Origin: Cherax quadricarinatus
Lineage: Eukaryota; Arthropoda; Malacostraca; Decapoda; Parastacidae
DNA length: 64,000 bases
Reading direction: 5' to 3'
Assembly: GCF_038502225.1 (NCBI RefSeq)
Contig: NC_091312.1
Span: 31,723,782-31,787,781, forward strand
The position numbers were made by a program, and so were the translations under genes. A model generated the notes under the pieces. It saw only the letters and a program-made list of their open reading frames with translations, ran no database searches and was not told the origin of the DNA. Positions 1-11,903 of this stretch are shown here, piece by piece. Numbering within the stretch: the stretch's first letter is position 1; every line of letters starts with the position of its first letter.

Positions 1-144
1 CCTGCTAGGCCACTGTGAGAGTGAGAGAGTATGGGACCAGCTTCCCACAGACCTGGACAGAGGGCAGCACCTGAGTGGCGCGAAATATGAACTAAGCTGG
101 CAGACAGCATGGGCTGTCTTTGCAGACAGTACATGCTGTCTACA
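1..144. repeat. LTR-A left LTR, partial
   Basis: Matches 50713-50856 and 6730-6891, including the stretch from CTGCTAGGC to CTGTCTACA. The outer part lies upstream of the window. Confidence 0.65.
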
Positions 145-979
145 TACGCTCCGCCACCTGCCATATGGTCATCCCGACCATGTCTGGCGGTAAAAAAAAC
201 TCGGTCTCTCTCTCGTAGGAACAGGGCACAGAACACAAAATAAAAACATATATATGCATATGGACATGGAAAAAAAAAAACTTCCTACAGGGAGGGAAGA
301 AAAAAACATGTACGGTGTGCTAAACATTGTGGTCATAGGCAGTGAGCATCGAAGGGCATCACTGCACGCGTTCCTGCGTCTGGATAGATACTGCAACACA
401 GGAGACATTGCTGCGGCTGAGCTGTAAAGTAACAGGTTACGGTCTCTGGAACGGTGAAGCAGTGATCATAGGAGTTGCTGCAGGTTTTCACTCAACCTGG
501 GGCAGGACATGCTGGTGCCCTCGAGTGAGGCATCGACAAAACTCGGCAACTGGGCAGGACTTATGGCAAGCGACTCAGGAGGACACTTTTTGACTGGTAC
601 TGTCACTGGGCTGTCACTGCCAGCGAGCGTGGAGCAAGTTGTGGCAGAGACGACTGGGCGAAATATATGGGAGCCGTAACATCATACACCAGACTGCAGT
701 GAGAAAGCTAGCAGTCAAAGTGACATCATCTTCGTGCAGGCTGCTCACTGAAGCTTGTGACACGAGGCTGACACAGCGCCTGCCCACAGGGCTAACTGTG
801 GCTTGACGAGTGTCATTCCCTCGGCAATTGGAGTTATAGCAGAGGTTAGTCTAAGCATCCCCAGACTTGTTTCTCTACATATAACTGCACTCTGAAGGTC
901 TGGAGGTGAAGTGAAACAAATCTCTATGGGAATCGTAGCAGGTACGATTCTGCAGAACATCTATGAGTGACGAGCATAA

Positions 980-1286
980 TGTCATGGGGGTTCGGAAGGA
1001 GATATGATGGTTGAAGGTAAGCACACTTGTTGGATGGTAACGCTATGTATTATCAGACTGTGGTAAGAGATGGGGGCCCAGCCTGCCGTGTTACTGCCTG
1101 CTTGTATGTCTAAGCGTGGAGTGAGGACGAGGCAGAGCGACCCACTCACTCATGCTGCATCCCGTGATGTCATACAGTCACTCGGTCTAATAGGGATCTT
1201 CTATATAAACACATGGATGGTACTATGATACTCAGCTAATCTATACATACAACACATGTAAAGGAGGATCAGCAACTATGCTGACA
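980..1286. repeat. LTR-B left LTR
   Basis: 307 bp, TG...CA ends. It contains CTATATAAACA at about 1200-1210, a plausible TATA element in plus orientation, also present in the right LTR. Confidence 0.8.
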
Positions 1287-4200
1287 GCTCAGTCATGTTA
1301 CGACATACACTGCTATAGGCTGAACAGGCAGGTGGTTCTGGGCTGATTCTATACAATTACAAATTCATATGTAACTTAGAACTAATGGATGGTATCATAA
1401 TGGATGTTAACATAATGAGTTTTAACGTAATGGGTGTTAAGGTAATCACTTTTAACGTAATGAGTTTCATTGTAATGCATTACGACTTATAAGAACAAAT
1501 CATTGTACAATATGGGATGGAATTGATCGATCGATCTGTATTCATGCACTCTACGGATTCTGAGGAAGAATAAATACATATTTACAAAGTGAAAGTAATT
1601 AACAGCAAAATCTGGTGCATACAGATCAGAATTGCTAAATTCTCAGAATTCGGAGGGAACGTGAACATGAAAATTTCTTACAAACTGATCAGCTAATAAC
1701 AAGACACACAGTTGACGGTTTCATTCATCTCGGACATCTAATTATACAGGCTGTTTACATTTAAACACAATTCTGCGAGGGTGAGGTTTGCATATGCAGA
1801 ATGGTTATCATCTCTGGGAGGATCGAATTCCTCTGCAATGGCTAACACATGCCTTGACTGAGGGAGATCTGAATGAGTATCTACAAAAGATACAGCTACA
1901 TGGACGATCTGAACGAGTATCTACAAAAGATACAGCTACATTCACTAGTGACTGTGGAATTACTAACTCTTCTGCTAGGAGTACTCAACTCGACTGTTCG
2001 ATACAGTAATTCTTGGCTCATTACAAAGTCACTAATGAGTGATGGTGGCTTCACAGTCAGAATAAGATCTTCCTGGAGCAGGAATCGAATCACACCAGAA
2101 CACAATGGACTGGTTCTTTCTTACTGGAGGAATGAACAAACTCGGTGGAGTGGATGACTCTCCCCGGTTGAAAAAATAATGCTATAACACGCAATATGAG
2201 AATGGGAGAACGAATCTATCTCTCACTGCAAGCACAGGGGAAAAGAAATGAACATGGTAAACAATGCTGATATTTAATCTGAGTCACACACAGTGACGCA
2301 AGGTATCAACTATAGAGAAACTTCACTTACAAACGTTAACAACATGTGAAAGTTACTCGAGAAATAACTTCTTGCATTGCACTGATTATTGTCAACTAGG
2401 ATGGGATCACAATCTGGAACACAAGGGACAGCAACAACACTCAAGTGAGTACACTAGCCACAGAAACGTCTTTCTGCAATGTCTTGTGGCATCAGCAAGA
2501 GATGGCATAACCCGTTGCAAGTAAAGTTCTTCTCAAAGCGTCCCCTGGGAAGGAACGAGTACTTGAACAAGTCGCCAACGCAAGGATAGTAGTCTCAGCA
2601 CCCAGGGTTGTCTGAGGTTCCTCTGAAACCCAAGGTAACTGTACACTATCCTGCATGCACGATATTGTGGCTGGAGTCCAGACAGGGGTGACAGCATTAC
2701 TAGTGCCTGGCCACTCGGCTATGTTAATAAGTAATGAACGAATCTATAGAAACTTAATCTGAACTTCACATTTTGCAGCACTTTAACAAATCTCAGATAC
2801 AAGCTGTGAAAACAAACACATTGCTCAGGGGCTAGGTAATGTCTTTCAGTCAGTAAGGGAATACTGGTACTGTGGACTGATTCATATTGACTTTGACTGG
2901 CATGATACACTAAGTGAACATTCAAAAGTGACTGGGACATCTCCTCAGGGAACTTACTCAAGGACATAAAGGCAAGAAATAAAGAGAACATATGACACAG
3001 TAAGTTTAAACAGGAAGAAAATGCTTAACTATTCTGCATAAGTAAATAAAAATTGACAGGTCACACTGTAAGCAAGGAAACTTACACTCACAAAAGAAAA
3101 TACTCAACTGAATAAGCAACACTTTGAAAATCAAGAGAAACTGTACTTTACTCAAATCTAATTTTACTCAACTTTACTTTAAAATGAGTTAATGGCACAG
3201 TGAGTTGTCTTTACTCTCAATGCAATAGGGAAATTCAACAAATGATGAATCAATCAAAAATGTTAAAATGGGCTCAATAAAGCTTGTGCAAAATTAAAAC
3301 AAACTGGGAAACAATTCACTAAAAATAAAATAAAATGGCACACAAAGAATAAAATATAATGCACAGAAAAGAGCATATGAAACTGCACTGAAATAAATTG
3401 TAGCAATATTGCAAATAACAATTGCTAATCAAAAGTACTGCACAACACTACATAAAATTTCTGCAAGAAAAATTTTAATGGCAACACAATGTTTACACAA
3501 GAATTATTGTAAAATGAGTCAATGTGCAATAAAAAAAATTACACACACAAGAAAATACAGTTTACAAGAATAAAAAATATATCAAGGAATGAACTGAGTG
3601 AACACTTTAACTCTTAACTGCAGCTCAAGCAACACTTACTGAACAAGCAAAAGAACAATTTACTTTAAAAGAAGAACTTAAAAATTGCACTAAGAGTGAA
3701 TTTGTTCAATGAAATATAAAAATTAATAGGTGCAAAAACACAGAACAAAAGGTTTGAACACTTACAGTAATGCAGAACACAACACATCAATATAAACACA
3801 CTACTAGAATTTTCTTGCTATGAAACTTGAGGTGTGAAAATTTGGAAAATAATTGTCTTGCTTGCACAAAATAATGGCACTGTTGTCTGTGGAAATAAGA
3901 CAAATTAGACACTGGTTAAATGAAAAGAATTAACACAAGAATGTTCAACACACAGAGAAAACAAAACAAGAATACACAAATGTTGGGAGAAAAAATGTAA
4001 CAGACAACACTGATTTGTGATGCAGAATACAAGGTAACAAATTACTGAATTACTTCACTGCAATACTGTGGACACAAGGTAATTGTGAAGTTTAACACAA
4101 ATTCTATACTGTTTATATGTTGCACACAACAAGGAAAAAACACTAAGGTACGTCAAGTATAAAAAAAAAGAAGCACAACACAACAGACATAAAATAATAA

Positions 4201-5091
4201 CACTGAATTAAGAAGAGAAAAAAAAATTGCAATCAGTATATAATAAACACTGAGTCCAATCAAGAGTTACTGAATGTCACTACTCTCCACGTGATCGTAG
4301 AATTTACGCTTACATCGACGATGGACCCACACAGGAGGCTTTTAACGATGGTGCCACTGACGAAAAAACACACTCTGGCTCTTGACCCCCTACTTGGTCC
4401 TTAAAATATGGTGCTAGAACCCATAATAAGGGTACAAAACAGTGGTAGTGAGTGAGTGAGGCAGGGCAGTGGTGAGACACCGCGTGGTGAATGGGCCTAT
4501 GGGATGAACAGCATAAGCCTCACTGGGGACACCCTCACTAGGTGCGAAAATATTCTAAGCCTGGCTGGCTTAAAACAAACCACAAAATACCACAACACCA
4601 CAGGGATGATAAAACACTCAGAAAGGCTAGAACTTGAAGCACAAAGCGATGAAGAAGACTGTACCCACGTGGCTTGCTTGAGTACTGGGTTAGTCACCTC
4701 GGTTAGTTGCTGGCTGGCTTAACCCTTCACACAGAATGGTTTGATAACTTCTAATGATGAGCACAGCAGGGGTGGAAAGCTGGCTTGGCAGGCAAGGCTG
4801 GATGGTGTGAGGCTAGGCTGGCTGACTCCCCCACCACAGACTGTCGTGCTGGCTTGGCTTACTTTGCAAACTCGGGTCAACCCCTCAGGAGTGATGCAAA
4901 TAAGCAGATAAACACTAATACACAGAGACTGACCAGTGAATAGTGTAAAGAGCTGGTAAAAGCTTGCTTGGGGTAGCTGGCTGGCTAGGTCGGCCTACTG
5001 ACCACAAGAGATGTCCATCCTCGGCGGAGAGAATTTATCTATGTGCATCGGCGTAATTATCAATTTTATGCCCACACTGCTGGCACCAATT
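1287..5091. other. LTR-B interior, no genes seen
   Basis: AT-rich, especially 3000-4260. It holds a degenerate TAACGTAATGAGTTT-like short repeat at about 1383-1470 and a two-copy 42-bp tandem repeat at 1865-1945 containing TATCTACAAAAGATACAG. Open frames here are short and lack recognisable domains, so none is called a gene. Confidence 0.5.
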
Positions 5092-5398
5092 AGTCATGGG
5101 GGTTCGGAAGGAGATATGATGGTTAAAGGTAAACACACTTGTTGGATGGTAGTGCTATGTATTGTCAGACTGTGGTAAGAGATGGGGGCCCAGCCTGCCA
5201 TGTTACTGCCTGCTTGTATGTCTAAGCATGGAGTGAGGATGAGGCAGAGTGACCCACTCACTCATGCTGCATCCCGTGGCGTCATACAGTCACTCGGCCT
5301 AATAGGGATTTTCTATATAAACACATGGATGGTACTATGATACTCAGCTAATTTATACGTACAATACATGTAAAGGAGGATCAGCAACTATGCTGACA
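5092..5398. repeat. LTR-B right LTR
   Basis: Same sequence as 980-1286 with about 5 percent differences. It ends GCTGACA, followed by the ATAA duplication. Confidence 0.8.
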
Positions 5399-5724
5399 AT
5401 AAGAGCTTTCTGTACAAGAGGGCTCGGGCTCAGAGCTGACTGATAACAGTTGTCAAACGCACTGGTCACAAGGGTGGCTTAGCACAGTGGTGCTACTCAG
5501 GTCTGGCTCAGACCTCACTGGACACACAGAAACTACACACACCCACGGTACATGCAGTACAACATGGCTTAAACAAGTAAATGATGCTTTTCTGTGCACA
5601 AAACTGACACTAAGCTATATACTAACATGTGAGAACACTGACTGAGAGGAATTATTTAACACACGACATATATCTTCTCTCAGTCTTCTCAACAATACTG
5701 AAATATTTACTAGACACCCTCTAT

Positions 5725-5885
5725 GTGACATCATGTGATGTCAGGCGTGATGCCGCGAGGTGACGTCAGCAGCACTGTGACATCAGCAGACATCTTGAGG
5801 TGATGGCAGCAGACATCATGAGGTGACATCAGGTAGACATCGTGACGTCATGAAGTCGGGCAGCATCATCGGTGACGTCAATGTG
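5725..5885. promoter_or_regulatory. Cluster of CRE-like TGACGTCA and TGACATCA sites inside LTR-A
   Basis: At least three full or near-full cAMP-response-type palindromes (TGACGTCA type) plus many TGACATCA or TGATGTCA variants occur within about 160 bp. The corresponding part of LTR-A copy 2 (56027-56165) is similarly built. The block is partly a degenerate short tandem repeat, so the density may come from repeat structure rather than selection for binding. Confidence 0.3.
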
Positions 5886-6572
5886 ATGCAGGCAACAGAC
5901 CACAGCATGTGACCTGGGACATCTGGTAACTCACGTGGCTTGTAGATCCACGTGACATCGCCCACACCCAACATGGCGTCAGGATCCACGTGGCGTCGTG
6001 ATCTATGTGACATGCTGATTCATGCAGCTTCGAGTGGCCTCGGGCACTCGGATACACAGCTCTGGCGACGAATTCACACGAAAAACAGCAGAAAACACAG
6101 TAGAGGGAGTGGGCAGTGGTGAGTGGTGTATGGTAGGCTGGTGAGGTGTGAGAGTACAGCAGGGCGAGGCAAGGAACGGCCACTTCCTCCTCTCCCAAAA
6201 ACACGTGGAGAAACTCACACTGGACGCAGAAATCACCACAAAACTCACCTCTGGCTTGCTGAAACAGCTGTGCTGAGCTGAACAACAACAGCAACATACA
6301 AGTGACGCTGAACACGTGACTTGAGAAACAGCATGGGACGCTGTAGCATGGGGTCACTGGGACGCCACTTACAATTCTCGAAGAAATTCGGCAAATTTCG
6401 GCTAGATCCTGCTTGTACCTGTGTCTGGATGCTCAAATGTACAAACATGACATCAGGATAACACGTTGAGAGACGGATGCTTCTTGTATAGGGTGATAAA
6501 GTGAAGATGACTTCATCCCTTCCTTCCTCTCTCCGGGCAAACACAACTGCTGCGACCACCACTTCCCACCAA

Positions 6573-6891
6573 TGTGAACCAATGCTTAATTGGTGAACTG
6601 AAAGCGGGTGGTTAAATGATACGTCTTCGGAGGCTCCTTTTTCTTTATTTGCAAAGTCGTGGTGGGTACACAGGCTTGTGTGTTGTGCCCATGGCCCGGG
6701 AAGGGCAATCCCACGAGAGAGAGCTACTAGTATTTGTGTCTTGCTGCTAGGCCGCTGTGAGAGTGAGAGAGTGTGGGACCAGCTTCCCACAGACCTGGAC
6801 AGGCCCAGAGGGCAGCACCTGAGTGCCGCAAAATATGAACTAAGCTGGCAGACAGCATGGACTGTCTGTGCAGACATACAGGCTGTCTACA
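6573..6891. repeat. LTR-A right LTR
   Basis: Starts TGTGAACC, ends GGCTGTCTACA, and matches 50542-50856 and 56710-57003. The 29-bp minisatellite starts within a few bases of its end. Confidence 0.65.
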
Positions 6892-7385
6892 TGCAGGTGT
6901 GTGGCTCATGCTGTGGGGAGTGCAGGTGTAGGGCTCGTGGTGTGGGGAGTGCAAATGTGGGGCTCGTGGTGTGGGGAGTGCAGGTGCGGAGCTCGTGCTG
7001 TGGGGAGTGCAGGTGTGGGGCTCGTGCTGTGGGGAGTGCAGGTGTGGAGCTCGTGCTGTGGGGAGTGCAGGTGTGGAGCTCGTGCTGTGGGGAATACAGG
7101 TGTGGGGCTTGTGCTTTGGGGAGTGCAGGTGTGGGGCTCATGCTGTGGGGAGTGCAGGTGTGGGGCTCGTGCTGTGGGGAGTGCAGGTGTGGGGCTCGTG
7201 CTGTGGGGAGTGCAGGTGTGGGGCTCGTGCTGTGGGGAGTGCAGGTGTGGGGCTCGTGCTGTGGGGAGTGCAGGTGTGGGGCTCATGCTGTGGGGAGTGC
7301 AGGTGTTGGGCTCGTGCTGTGGGGAGTTCAGGTGTGGGGCTCGTGCTGTGGGGAGTGCAGGTGTGGGGCTCGTGCTGTGGGGAGC
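6892..7385. repeat. 29-bp minisatellite, about 17 copies
   Basis: Unit reads approximately GTGTGGGGCTCG plus TGCTGTGGGGAGTGCAG. It is G-rich on the plus strand and highly regular. The 29-nt unit is not a multiple of three, so each open frame cycles through three phases of the same repeat. The long frames here are artefacts. Confidence 0.95.
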
Positions 7386-7489
7386 AGCACGTCAGTAAAT
7401 ACCTTCCTCATGGGTATTGGATGATTGTGGTGGGATGGTGGGGGTGTGGGGGGTGAACTCTTGCCCGCATACCCTCACACCCCTCCTGT

Positions 7490-8235
7490 TGTTTATCGCT
7501 CCACGTATATGTTTGTTGCTCCCTCTACCCCTCCTGTTGTTGCTCCCTCTACCCCTCCTGTTGTTGCTCCCTCTGCCCCTCCTGTTGTTGCTCCCTCTAC
7601 CCCTTCTGTTGTTTCTCCCTCTACCCTTCCTGTTGTTGCTCCCTTTACCCTTCCTGTTGTTGCTCCCTCAGCCCCTCCTGTTGTTGCTCCCTCTACCCCT
7701 CCTGTTGTTGCTCCCTCTACCCCTCCTGTTGTTGCTCCCTCTACCCTTTCTGTTGTTGCTCCCTCTACCCCTCCTGTTGCTGCTCCCTCTACCCCTCCTG
7801 TTGTTGCTCCCTCTACCCTTCCTGTTGTTGCACCCTCTACCCCTCCTGTTGTTGCTCCCTCTACTCCTCCTGTTGTTGCTCCCTCTACTCCTCCTGTTGC
7901 TTCCTCTACTCCTCCTGTTGTTACTCCCTCTACCCCTCCTGTTGTTGCTCCCTCTACTCCTTCTGTTGTTGTTCTCGCTACCCCTCCTGTTGTTGCTCCC
8001 TCTACCCCTCCTGTTGTTGCTCCCTCTACCCCTCCTGTTGTTGCTCCCTCTGCCCCTCCTGTTGTTGCTCCCTCTACCCCTCCTGTTGTTGCTTCCTCTA
8101 CCCCTCCTGTTGTTGCTCCCTCTACCCCTTCTGTTGTTGCTCCTCTACCCCTCCTGTTGGTGCTCCTTTCTCCTATTGTTGCTCCCTTTACCCCTCCTGT
8201 TGGGGTTCCTTCCTCCTGTTGTTGTTCCCTCCTCT
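7490..8235. repeat. 24-bp pyrimidine-rich minisatellite, about 30 copies
   Basis: Unit is approximately CCCTCTACCCC plus TCCTGTTGTTGCT. A 24-nt period keeps every frame open, giving apparent Leu/Pro-rich and Val/Ala/Pro/Ser-rich peptides. There is no start context, domain or composition break that argues for a real protein. Confidence 0.95.
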
Positions 8236-8319
8236 TCTGCTATTACTCCCTTCCTCCCCAGCTGTTGTTCACTCCCCTCCTGTTGCATCTTACATGGTTC
8301 ACTCTCCCCTTCTTTTGTT

Positions 8320-9390
8320 GCTTCCTCCTTCGTCCCGTTGTTCCTTCTCCTGTTTTTGTTACTCTCCCGTCCCGTTGATTCCTCCCCTGCTTTTGTTACT
8401 CTCCCGTTTCGTTGTTCCCTCCCCTGCTTTTGTTACTCTCCCGTTCCGTTGAATCCTCCCCTGCTTTTGTTACTCTCCCGTCATGTTGCTCCCTCCCCTG
8501 CTTTTGTTACTCTCCTGTCCCGTTGCTCCCTCCCCTGCTTTTGTTACTCTCCCATTTTATTGCCTCCTCCCCTGCTCTTGTTACTCTCCCGTCCCGTTGA
8601 TTCCTTCACTGCTTTTGTTACTCTCCCGTTTCGTTGATTCCTCCCCTGCTTTTGTTACTCTCCAGTTTCGTTGTTCCCTCCCCTGCTTTTGTTACTCTCC
8701 CGTCCCGTTGATTCCTTCCCTGCTTTTGTTACTCTCCCGTTTCGTTGTTCCCTCCCCTGCTTTTGTTACTCTCCCGTCACGTTGATTCCTTCCCTGCTTT
8801 TGTTACTCTCCCGTCCTGTTGATTCCTCCCATGCTTTTGTTACACTCCCGTCCTGTTGATTCTTCCCCTGCTTTTGTTACTCTCCTGTCCCGTTGATTCC
8901 TTCCCTGCTTTTGTTACTCTCCCGTTTCGTTGTTCCCTCCCCTGCTTTTGTTACTCTCCCGTCCCGTTGATTCCTTCCCTGCTTTTGTTACTCTCACGTC
9001 CTGTTGATTCCTCCCCTGCTTTTGTTACTCTCCCGTCCTGTTGATTCCTCCCCTGCTTTTGTTACTCTCCCGTCCTGTTGATTCCTCCCCTGCTTTTGTT
9101 ACTCTCCCGTCCCGTTGATTCCTTCTCTGCTTTTGTTACTCTCCCGTTTCGTTGTTCCCTCCCCTGCTTTTGTTACTCTCCTGTCCCGTTGATTCCTTCC
9201 CTGCTTTTGTTACTCTCCCGTTTCGTTGTTCCCTCCCCTGCTTTTGTTACTCTCCCGTCCCGTTGATTCCTCCCCTGCTTTTGTTACTCTCCCGTCCTGT
9301 TGATTCCTCCCCTGCTTTTGTTACTCTCCCGTCCTGTTGATTCCTCCCCTGCTTTTATCACAAAACTCTCCTGTCCTGTTGCTCCCTCCC
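8320..9390. repeat. 37-bp pyrimidine-rich minisatellite, about 29 copies
   Basis: Unit is approximately CTCCCGTCCCGTTGATTCC plus TTCCCTGCTTTTGTTACT. Two main sub-variants (CCCGTTGATTCC and TTCGTTGTTCCC) alternate irregularly, which suggests unequal exchange. It follows the 24-bp array after a short degenerate bridge (8236-8319). Confidence 0.95.
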
Positions 9391-10261
9391 CTTACTGTTG
9401 TCGTTTCCTCCTCCCTCCTGTTGTTGTTTCCCTGCACTTTCCAGTTGTTTGCCTCTTCCCGTTGTTCATCAGTAATAACAACAATGCTCGTTACTAATTA
9501 TTATTGTGTACGGGCGACGTTTCAGTTGGAGAACGTTTAGCTCTGTGTAGAGCTTTATCAAGTCATTGATACAACTCTACAAATAATGAGCAAATGCTTG
9601 TTCCGGAACTTGTCTCTATTAACAAAATTAGTTCCACCTGCCTGCTGTCAGTGGTATGTCAGTATAATTTACGGTAAGGAAGGTTGAATCGAGTTATACA
9701 CATGTCAGTGACGCTCGACCTGTGTATAACTCGCTGTCACGCAGCTAGCTGTGTATGGTAGCTGTCACGCATGTGGGTGACAGCTAGCATATTCTCATAC
9801 CCATACACTTATTTAGATTTGATGTAGAGACGAGACAGGCCACTACCCACGGCTGGCAGGCTCATAACCTCTAGCCTCAGTTAACTCTAGGCAGATGCCA
9901 GTGTATTATACTTCAAGAATTCTTTACCACTCTAGAACCCACTACAACGATGGAGTCGCCCTCGACGGCGCTGGAGTTGCTCTGGAAGGCGCTGTAGTCG
10001 CTCTTAAAACACCGTCGGAAGGATTTATTCTATGCAAGACTCTAGGACCTAGAAAAAAATGGAAGTGGAAAACTGGAGAGGACGGGGATAAAACAAGAGA
10101 AGCTTAGAGACAGAGGATAGGAGGAGGAGAAGGAGGAGAAGGAAGAAAGAGGAAGGTTGGAGAAAGTAGGATGAGGGTGGAGACGGGGGTGTGCGGAGAG
10201 AAAATAATTACATAACATGAGCGTGTTACTGATTAATACTGCAAAGAGCAGTCCAACCTCC
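9391..10261. other. No gene seen; unique spacer with one hammerhead-like relic
   Basis: A short GTCACGCA-type repeat with TGTGTATAACTCG in both orientations lies at 9690-9780. A purine-rich GGAGGAGAAGG tract lies at 10110-10180. No coding frame is convincing. Confidence 0.4.
9530..9575 (-). ncRNA. Decayed hammerhead-like motif
   Basis: On the minus strand: TGAC, core TTGATAA, one A, a stem GCTCT/AGAGC with loop ACAC, then TAAACGTT. The layout matches the better motifs in this window, and positions 3 and 8 form U-A. The G of GAAAC is T, so activity is unlikely. Confidence 0.3.
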
Positions 10262-11815
10262 CCTTAACACCTCCCATGGTGGACTGTGGTACACAGAGTG
10301 GACACCTCCCATGCTGAACCATGGTACACTCAGCGTGGACACCTCCGTGGTGGATCATGATACACAGCGTGGACACCTCCCATGCTGAACCACGGTACAC
10401 TCAGCGTGGACACCTTCCATGCTAGACCATGGTACACTCAGCATGGACACCTCCCATGTTAGACCATGGTACACTCAACATGGATACCTCCCATGTTGGA
10501 CCATGGTACACTCAGCGTGGACACCTCCACGGTGGATCATGATACACTCAGCGTGGACACCTCCCATGCTGAACCACGGTACACTCAGCGTGGACACCTC
10601 CCATGCTAGACCATGGTACACACAGCATGGACACCTCCCATGTTGGACCATGGAACACTCAGCGTGGACACCACCATGGTGGATCATGATACACTCTGCG
10701 TGGACACCTTCCATGCTAGACCATGGTACACTCAGCATGGACACCTCCCATGTTGGACCATGGTACACTCAGCGTGGACATCTTCCATGCTGGGCCATGG
10801 TACACTCAGCATGGGCACATCCCATGTTAGACCATGGTACACTCAACATGGATACCTCCCATGTTGGACCATGGTACACTCGGCGTGGACACCTCCACGG
10901 TGGACTATGGTACACTCAGCGTGGACACCTCCCATGCTGGACCATGGTACACTCAGCGTGGACACCTCCCATGGTGGACCATGGTACACTAAGCGTGGAC
11001 ACCTCCATGGTGGACCATAGTACACTCAGAATGGACACCTCCCATGGTGGACCGTGGTACACTCAGCGTGGACACCTCCATGGTGGATCATGGTACACTC
11101 AGCGTGGACACCTCCATGGTGGACCATGGTACACTCAGCGTGGACACCTCCCATGGTGGACCGTGGTACACTCAGTGTGGACACCTCCCATGGTGGACCA
11201 TGGTACACTCAGTGTGGACACCTACCATGGTGGACCATGGTACACTCAGTGTGGACACATACCATGGTACACTCAGTGTGGACACCTACCATTGTGGACC
11301 ATGGTACACTCAGTGTGGACACATACCATGGTACACTCAGTGTGGACACATACCATGGTACACTCAGTGTGGACACCTACCATGGTGGACCATGGTACAC
11401 TCAGTGTGGACACATACCATGGTACACACAGTGTGGACACCTACCATGATGGACCATGGTACACTCAGAATGGACACCTCCCATGGTGGACCATGGTACA
11501 CTCAGCGTGGACACCTCCATGGTGGACCATGGTACACTCAGTGTGGACACCTCTATGGTGGACCATGGTACACTCAGTGTGGACACCTCCATGGTGGACC
11601 ATAGTACACTCAGAATGGACACCTCCCATGGTGGACCATGGTACACTCAGCGTGGACACCTCCATGGTGGACCATGGTGCACTCAGTGTGGACACCTCTA
11701 TGGTGGACCATGGTACACTCAGTGTGGACACCTCCATGGTGGACCATAGTACACTCAGAATGGACACCTCCCATGGTGGACCATGGTACACTCAGTGTGG
11801 ACACCTCTCATGGTG
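10262..11815. repeat. 36/37-bp minisatellite with higher-order structure, about 42 copies
   Basis: Unit is approximately CCCATGGTGGACCATGG plus TACACTCAGCGTGGACACCT. Each unit contains the palindromes CCATGG and GGTGGACCA-like hairpins. Subfamilies are ordered: GCTGGACC or GTTGGACC types at 10290-10980, GGTGGACC types later, a shortened unit (CATACCATGGTACACTCAG...) at 11255-11430, and a four-unit block of about 146 bp that repeats at about 11466-11760. The long apparent frames such as 10419-11924 are by-products. Confidence 0.95.
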
Positions 11816-11903
11816 CACCCACGTTCTAACACAAAGGACACCTATTTTCATCATACCTGTCATCCATCGTGGAAAACATGCAAGTAAAATACATATAGTA
11901 ATA

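Larger units (their letters stand above)
976..5402. mobile_element. LTR-B: nested coding-free LTR retroelement with 4-bp target duplication
   Basis: Direct repeats at 980-1286 and about 5092-5398 begin TGTCATGG (the right copy begins TAGTCATGG) and end GCTGACA. They flank 3.8 kb of AT-rich sequence. Removing the element rejoins CGAGCATAA to GAGCTTTCTG, which matches the uninterrupted LTR-A copy 2 near 55690-55715. This defines an ATAA duplication at 976-979 and 5399-5402. The two LTRs differ at about 16 of 307 positions by eye, mostly transitions, so the insertion is not recent. The interior 1287-5091 has no convincing coding frame. On the minus strand TTGGTGCCAGCAG directly follows the LTR and is a candidate primer binding site, suggesting minus orientation. 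Confidence 0.8.
1..6891. mobile_element. LTR-A copy 1: coding-free LTR retroelement, left edge outside the window
   Basis: Positions 1-144 and 6573-6891 carry the same about 315-bp sequence in direct orientation, ending GGCTGTCTACA. The same repeat flanks a second copy at 50542-57003, where it runs TG...CA and is bordered by CCAC on both sides, which marks it as an LTR. The interior (145-979 and 5403-6572) matches the interior of copy 2 along its length, but no gag, protease or polymerase reading frame is visible. This fits a non-autonomous (LARD/TRIM-like) element. On the minus strand a TTGGTGGG stretch lies beside the right LTR and could be a primer binding site, which would make the element minus-oriented; this is weak. 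The element is split by LTR-B at 980-5398. Confidence 0.7.

Noticed and set aside
1287..5091. gag or pol genes inside LTR-B
   Set aside because: No protease, RT, RNase H or integrase motif in any frame; frames are short and AT-driven.
5878..6877. 159- and 210-codon minus-strand frames in LTR-A
   Set aside because: Not maintained in the second copy (55.9-56.9 kb), where the equivalent frames break differently; no retroviral motifs.
6678..7424. 248-codon Cys/Gly-rich frame resembling a metal-binding repeat protein
   Set aside because: A 29-bp repeat read in cycling phases; both strands are equally open.
7417..8637. 406-codon Leu/Pro-rich open frame
   Set aside because: It runs through the 24-bp minisatellite, whose period is a multiple of three, so all frames stay open. 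No domain, splice signal or start context.
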